From the NCBI GenBank assembly GCA_900323505.1, contig OOIN01000003.1, positions 1,922,001-1,986,000 on the forward strand: 64,000 bases of DNA. The letters are read 5' to 3'. How positions within the stretch are numbered: the stretch's first letter is position 1; the number at the start of each line of letters is the position of its first letter. A program made the translations under genes and the position numbers. The notes below the pieces were generated by a model, which saw only the letters and a program-made list of their open reading frames with translations, searched no databases and was not told the origin of the DNA. Source of the DNA: Ustilago trichophora (Eukaryota; Basidiomycota; Ustilaginomycetes; Ustilaginales; Ustilaginaceae). Shown piece after piece: positions 59,859-64,000 of this stretch.

Positions 59859-61478
59859 ATGTCCGAGAAACACACCCCCGACCTCGAGGGTGGCAACAAG
59901 CTCGCCGCTGTCGAGTCGATGACCACCGATGCTTCCATCATGGACAAGGAGAGCGTCATCAACGGCAAGCCTTCGCAGGCTGGCATTCCTGTCCTTCCCG
60001 GCACGATCGTGGAAGAGGCCGACGAAGAGGTGCTTAAATTCACCGACGCGTCCATCACAATTACCCCCGAGGAGAACAAGCGTCTCCTTCGCATCATCGA
60101 CAAGCGTGTTCTTACCATCATGCTTGGTACCTACTTCTGCCAGTCGCTCGACAAGCAGATTCTATCCTTCGCTGCCATCATGGGCATCCGAACCGATCTC
60201 AAGCTCAAAGGCCAGGAATATTCGTGGCTCTTCACCTGTCTTTACCTCGCCATCCTCTGCACCGAGGGCGCTCAAAACTACTTGGTCCAACGTCTTCCCA
60301 TCAACCGATGGCTCGGTTTCTGCGTCTTTGCCTGGGGTCTCACTTGCTGCTTTGTCGCCGCTTGCCACAACTTTACCGGAATCTTGATCCTGCGAATTTT
60401 GCTCGGATGCTTCGAGTGCGTTTGCCAACCTGCCTTCGTCGCTCTTGCCGCCATCTGGTACCGCAAAGAAGAGCAGGCTCGAACCATCACTCTGTGGTAC
60501 TGCTGCAACGGCCTTCAGGCCATGTTTGGAGGCCTTTTGGGCTTTGCTTTCTACCACATTCAAGGTGCGGCGCTTTCTTCGTGGCGTGTCATGTTCCTCG
60601 TCCTTGGTCTCTTGACCCTTATTTGGGCTGGCGCTATCGTCTACGTCCTTCCCATCTCGCCCATGAAGGCTCGCGGCATCTCTGAGGAGGACCGCATCAA
60701 GATTGTCGAGCGTGTTCGCGAGAACCAGACCGGTGTCCAGAACAGGAAGTTCAAGGTGGAGCACCTTTGGGAGGCGCTCAAGGACCCCCAGGCTTGGTGT
60801 CTCTTCCTCATCAACCTTCTCAACACTATCCCCACCGGTGGTCTTGGCAGTTACGGAAACATCATTATCAAGACCAATCTCGGCTTCTCGGTCCTCCAGA
60901 CCAACCTCCTTGGTCTCGCTCAGGGCTCTTTCCAGATCGCCGTACTTTTGCTCGCCGCCTGGATTGCCAGGAAGTGGAACCAGACCATCCTCACCGCTGT
61001 TCTGTTCACTCTGCCCAACATTATCTCTGCCGTGGTTTTCCTTACCGTCCCCAACAACAAGGCGCACGCCGGTGGTCTACTCTTTGCATTCTACATGACA
61101 ATCTGCATTCAAGCTCAGGCCACACTCTCCTTCTCGCTCCTGTCCAGGAACGTTGGAGGTCAAACAAAGAGAGGCGTTGTCACCGCAATGACTTTCATCG
61201 GCTGGGCTGCTGGTAACTCTGCTGGTCCCCAAGTCTTCCAGGCCAAGGATGCTCCCAAGTACAGAAACGCATTTATTGTTCAGCTTGGCTGCTACGTTGC
61301 CTCGATTCTCGTTCTCATTGGTCTCCGTGTCTACTACATGACCCAGAACGCCAAGAAGCGCGCTGCCAACAACGTTCTCAAGGGTCGTGCCGAGGATGCT
61401 GAGGACGAGATCGATCTCTCCCAGGCTTTCCTCGACTTGACTGACAAGCAGAACATCAACTTCCGATACAGCTACTAG
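59859..61478 (+). CDS. MFS transporter, anion:cation symporter (Dal5/Tna1-like) family
   Basis: 539 codons, single exon. About 12 membrane segments after an 80-residue hydrophilic N-terminus. The start of the fold (LRIIDKRVLTIMLGTYFCQS, then SLDKQILSFAAIMGI) is the typical first-helix region of the allantoate permease family, where the LD.. pair is conserved. Later segments include AQNYLVQRLPINRWLGFCVF, ILRILLGCFECVCQPAFVAL, SSWRVMFLVLGLLTLIWAG and, in the second half, WCLFLINLLNTIPTGGLG. This family carries organic anions such as allantoate, nicotinate, biotin or pantothenate. The substrate here cannot be inferred; the nearby invertase and GH31 genes hint at sugar metabolism, but the family is not a sugar porter group. 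Plasma membrane is likely. Confidence 0.9.
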   Translation: MSEKHTPDLEGGNKLAAVESMTTDASIMDKESVINGKPSQAGIPVLPGTIVEEADEEVLKFTDASITITPEENKRLLRIIDKRVLTIMLGTYFCQSLDKQILSFAAIMGIRTDLKLKGQEYSWLFTCLYLAILCTEGAQNYLVQRLPINRWLGFCVFAWGLTCCFVAACHNFTGILILRILLGCFECVCQPAFVALAAIWYRKEEQARTITLWYCCNGLQAMFGGLLGFAFYHIQGAALSSWRVMFLVLGLLTLIWAGAIVYVLPISPMKARGISEEDRIKIVERVRENQTGVQNRKFKVEHLWEALKDPQAWCLFLINLLNTIPTGGLGSYGNIIIKTNLGFSVLQTNLLGLAQGSFQIAVLLLAAWIARKWNQTILTAVLFTLPNIISAVVFLTVPNNKAHAGGLLFAFYMTICIQAQATLSFSLLSRNVGGQTKRGVVTAMTFIGWAAGNSAGPQVFQAKDAPKYRNAFIVQLGCYVASILVLIGLRVYYMTQNAKKRAANNVLKGRAEDAEDEIDLSQAFLDLTDKQNINFRYSY

Positions 61479-62849
61479 ATTCAGTTCATGGGCAGATCCT
61501 TTGTACAGTGTAACGAAATTAATGTTTGGTGGGTTTAATTCACAAGGCCACGAAATGAAAAAAGTTTTCGCGATTTTTCTGAAAATGCAACGGATTGCAG
61601 GCGATATTTCTGACATGTGGAAATTGTGCGCGGTGAAATGAAACGGTGCGAAGCATCATTCCGGGAAGCAGCATGAGTTCAGGAACGACACTTTGGTTCA
61701 GGTTCGGAGCGAGCGTGCTGAAGTTCGAGCTGAGATCGCCTGTTTCGTTGCAATTCAATTGTGTCAGGCAGATGCTGTCTTGTCGGGATTAAGTGGCAAA
61801 CAACAGCAACGAAGAGCGGAGCCCAAAAAGTTGAGCAACCAACCACAGGCAATTGTGGGGCAAAACCAAAGCCGATACAGAAGCGGCCTAGGCACTTTGC
61901 CATTGATTGACCGGTGATTTACCAGCCCGGCGCCGATTTGACCGAGCACATCCACCTGCAGTTGAACAACCCCTTTCGTCTCGCTTGCTCTTTTGCTTTT
62001 CCCGAACTCCTCCTTTCCACACCTTGTCCTTCCCCCCACTCTGTCCTCTTCCCTCTCGTGCTTCCTCTGTTCTCGTGTTTATTGTCTTGTGCATTCCAGC
62101 ATGGTATACGGACCGGCTAGCCGCTCGGTTCCTGTACCCTTTGTCTAGCAAGACAGAACAGTCGGACCGTTCTGTCCGTTCGATCTCGCGCAACGCTGTG
62201 CCAACTTGCGGATATTGCGGAGAATTTTTTATCTTTTCTTCCTCCTCTGGACCCTGAGCTGGCATCCAAAGGCAGATCTTCCTGCCGTCGCACAAGCCAA
62301 TTGCACAGTTAGAGCCCTGCCCACGTTCTCCTCGGCTCTGGACCAAGTCATATACTACATATTTTTCGCAATTGTCTCACTGCTGTTGACATTGGACATT
62401 TGGAGCGGCAAGTGTTCGAGTACAGAAGGAGCATAGAACAAGGGGAGCCAAAGATTGTGCGGAAGCAGCTGAGCGGACCGCTTGCACGAGGTCCAAGGGT
62501 TGGGTGAAGTTCGGAAAGAGGCATGCTCTCGGTCTTTAGTTCGGAGTCAAGCCTGGCTGAAAGTTGAGTTGCTCCAGGAACAAAGATTCCGATCCTGGCA
62601 CGAGGCTGTCCGGTGTGTGCTGAAACCTTGGGCAGTGCGACAGGTTCGGTTCAAGCTCCACAACCCCACGCTGTTCCTCCAAGGTCGCATCAGAGTACTC
62701 CGCTTCGGTCGTCGGTACACTGGTTTGGGGTTGTGGATCCTTCTTATATCATACATTTGTCGCGCTTTCTCCTCGTCTCCTGCCTTTCTCTCCTTACCAT
62801 CTGTCATCCTCCCCCAGTCGACTCCATCTCGACACACACAAACACCATC
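61479..62849. other. Intergenic and promoter of the GH31 gene
   Basis: About 1.4 kb, no gene seen. The last 100 bp before the ATG are C/T- and CA-rich (leader type). Confidence 0.45.
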
Positions 62850-64000
62850 ATGCTTGTCGAGAGACCATTGACAAACCTCAGCCCTGCGGCCGAGCAGCCC
62901 AAGGACGCCTTCAAGCTCACAAACGCCCAGGGCTTCGAGTGGACACTCGGCTTCCTCACCCCTACCATCTTCAAGATCAACGTCGTTGGTCCTAACCACC
63001 CTCTCCCACAGCAGAGCAACGTGCACTGGTCTGCCCAGCCGCTCGCTGTTTCCTCCAAGATCGATGCCGCTGCCAAAAAGGCCACGATCAGCGTCGAGGG
63101 TCTCACCCGTGATGTGACCATCGCATGGGATGATACCCCCATTGTCGAGGTCCACGAGAGCGTTCAGGGCAGCAGTGAGAAGATCCGCATCTTTGGCGAC
63201 ACCCCTCACAAGTCGTACTGCTATTCGGACAAGGGCTTCACCCGATACACCCGCTTCAACAACCACAACTTGCACGTCGGCATGGGTGAGAAAGCAGCAC
63301 CCCTCGACTTGACCCACCGATCCTTCTCCATCTCTGGCAGTGATGCTGCAAGCTACGACGCATATCTCTCGGACCCGCTCTACAAGCACACTCCCTTCCT
63401 CATGTCTCTGCCGAAACCCGTCGATGTCGATGGCAACGCACAACCGCTCACCTCGGTCGTGGGTATCTACTCGGCTTCGAATTCAGACGCCAACTGGGAT
63501 GTTGGTCGCTTCATCGACGAGCCATGGACCATGTTTAAGAAGTACGCTCAGCACTGGGGTGGTCTCGAGGAGTACATCCTCTTCGGTGAGCACGCTCAGC
63601 AGGTCGTGTCGCAGTTCTCCGACCTTGTTGGTCGACCTCTCCTCGTACCCAGGGACTGGTTGGGATACCTCGCCAGTGGTATGGGTCTCGGCGAGAGCGA
63701 TACACCCATTGCCCAGGAGCTGTTGTCCGGCTGGCCAGGCATGTGCAAGCAGAACGATATCCCCTGTTCCGCCATTCACCTCTCTTCCGGTTACACCGTC
63801 GACAACGAGGGCAACCGTCTCGTCTTCACCATGAACACCAAGCGCTACCCCGACTTTGCCGAGATGGTCAAGACCTTCCACAAGGCTGGTATTCGAGTCA
63901 CTCCCAACATCAAACCATACGTCCTTCAGGCTCACCCCGACTACCAGAAGCTCTACGAGGCCGGTGCCCTCTTCACCGACCCTCACAACGACAACAAGCC
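62850..64000 (+). CDS. GH31 alpha-glucosidase, N-terminal part (runs off right edge)
   Basis: The frame is open from ATG 62850 to the window end (383 codons plus 2 bases). No signal peptide is visible (MLVERPLTNLSPAAEQPKDA). The N-terminal beta-sandwich (FEWTLGFLTPTIFKINVVGP, DAAAKKATISVEGLTRDVTI) and the start of the (beta/alpha)8 barrel are present: EEYILFGEHAQQVVSQFSDL, LLVPRDWLGYLASGMGLGES, IPCSAIHLSSGYTVDNEGNR and RVTPNIKPYVLQAHPDYQKL. These fit GH31. The catalytic nucleophile (WxDxxE/N region) lies beyond the edge, so activity cannot be confirmed; alpha-glucosidase or alpha-xylosidase are both possible. Absence of a signal peptide suggests an intracellular enzyme. It lies downstream of the invertase and transporter genes on the same strand. 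Confidence 0.88.
   Translation, partial: MLVERPLTNLSPAAEQPKDAFKLTNAQGFEWTLGFLTPTIFKINVVGPNHPLPQQSNVHWSAQPLAVSSKIDAAAKKATISVEGLTRDVTIAWDDTPIVEVHESVQGSSEKIRIFGDTPHKSYCYSDKGFTRYTRFNNHNLHVGMGEKAAPLDLTHRSFSISGSDAASYDAYLSDPLYKHTPFLMSLPKPVDVDGNAQPLTSVVGIYSASNSDANWDVGRFIDEPWTMFKKYAQHWGGLEEYILFGEHAQQVVSQFSDLVGRPLLVPRDWLGYLASGMGLGESDTPIAQELLSGWPGMCKQNDIPCSAIHLSSGYTVDNEGNRLVFTMNTKRYPDFAEMVKTFHKAGIRVTPNIKPYVLQAHPDYQKLYEAGALFTDPHNDNK

Noticed and set aside
60162..61067. 301-codon ORF antisense to the MFS transporter
   Set aside because: Shadow frame; hydrophilic mirror of membrane segments.
62547..63443. 298-codon ORF antisense to the GH31 gene
   Set aside because: Overlaps a clear glycosidase frame; no motif.

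Overview
The window is nuclear DNA of a smut fungus (Ustilaginomycotina; Ustilago, Sporisorium or Pseudozyma type). The evidence is dense, mostly intronless genes, codons rich in G/C at the third position, the few introns short with GT..AG ends, a lone 5S rRNA gene lying between protein genes, and proteins that are typically fungal (ERG2 sterol isomerase, secreted invertase, GH47 mannosidase, UVE1 endonuclease). Genus is inferred from recall; nothing was searched. About 28 protein genes are recognisable or supportable, one 5S rRNA gene, one degenerate DNA transposon and several simple repeats.

Layout. 1-10.7 kb: the 5' part of REV3 (polymerase zeta, minus strand, running off the left edge) is divergent from PMS1 (mismatch repair). 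Then come a small acidic protein, ERG2, a rhodanese/Cdc25-type phosphatase-like protein and a mitochondrial enoyl-CoA hydratase with an unusually long intron. 10.7-14.6 kb is gene-poor: a TACAG repeat, a 1.06-kb TA-flanked element with inverted ends and almost no CpG, and a pyrimidine-rich leader. 14.6-27.1 kb: acyl-CoA synthetase, acid sphingomyelinase-like phosphodiesterase, epoxide hydrolase, mitoribosomal mL54, a Cue1-like ERAD protein and an alpha/beta hydrolase ending in PKL. 27.2-28.9 kb: an intact retroelement Gag-like gene without pol, and next to it a candidate small multi-exon gene that no long ORF reveals.

29.9-46.8 kb: GH47 mannosidase, PRELI/Ups-type lipid-transfer protein, 5S rRNA, mitochondrial hotdog thioesterase, Efm5-like methyltransferase, RCC1-like Fmp25 homologue, UVE1, a GNAT acetyltransferase, a GH105 hydrolase, a secreted cysteine-rich protein and an unrecognised 153-residue protein. 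47.2-64 kb: a cytochrome c peroxidase-like protein ending in AKL, a PXA-domain protein, a 3.4-kb non-coding stretch, secreted invertase, an MFS transporter and the 5' part of a GH31 alpha-glucosidase at the right edge.

Functional themes. Three DNA-repair genes (REV3, PMS1, UVE1) lie within 41 kb, the first two sharing a divergent promoter. Several genes serve mitochondria (enoyl-CoA hydratase, mL54, PRELI, hotdog protein, Fmp25-like, an alternative form of UVE1) or probably peroxisomes (AKL and PKL C-termini). The right end carries carbohydrate genes (invertase, transporter, GH31), each with its own long upstream region. Apart from the spliced genes and the two edge-truncated ones, each call rests on a single uninterrupted frame. 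The parts most worth a second look are the CpG-depleted transposon, the orphan Gag gene and the cryptic spliced gene beside it.
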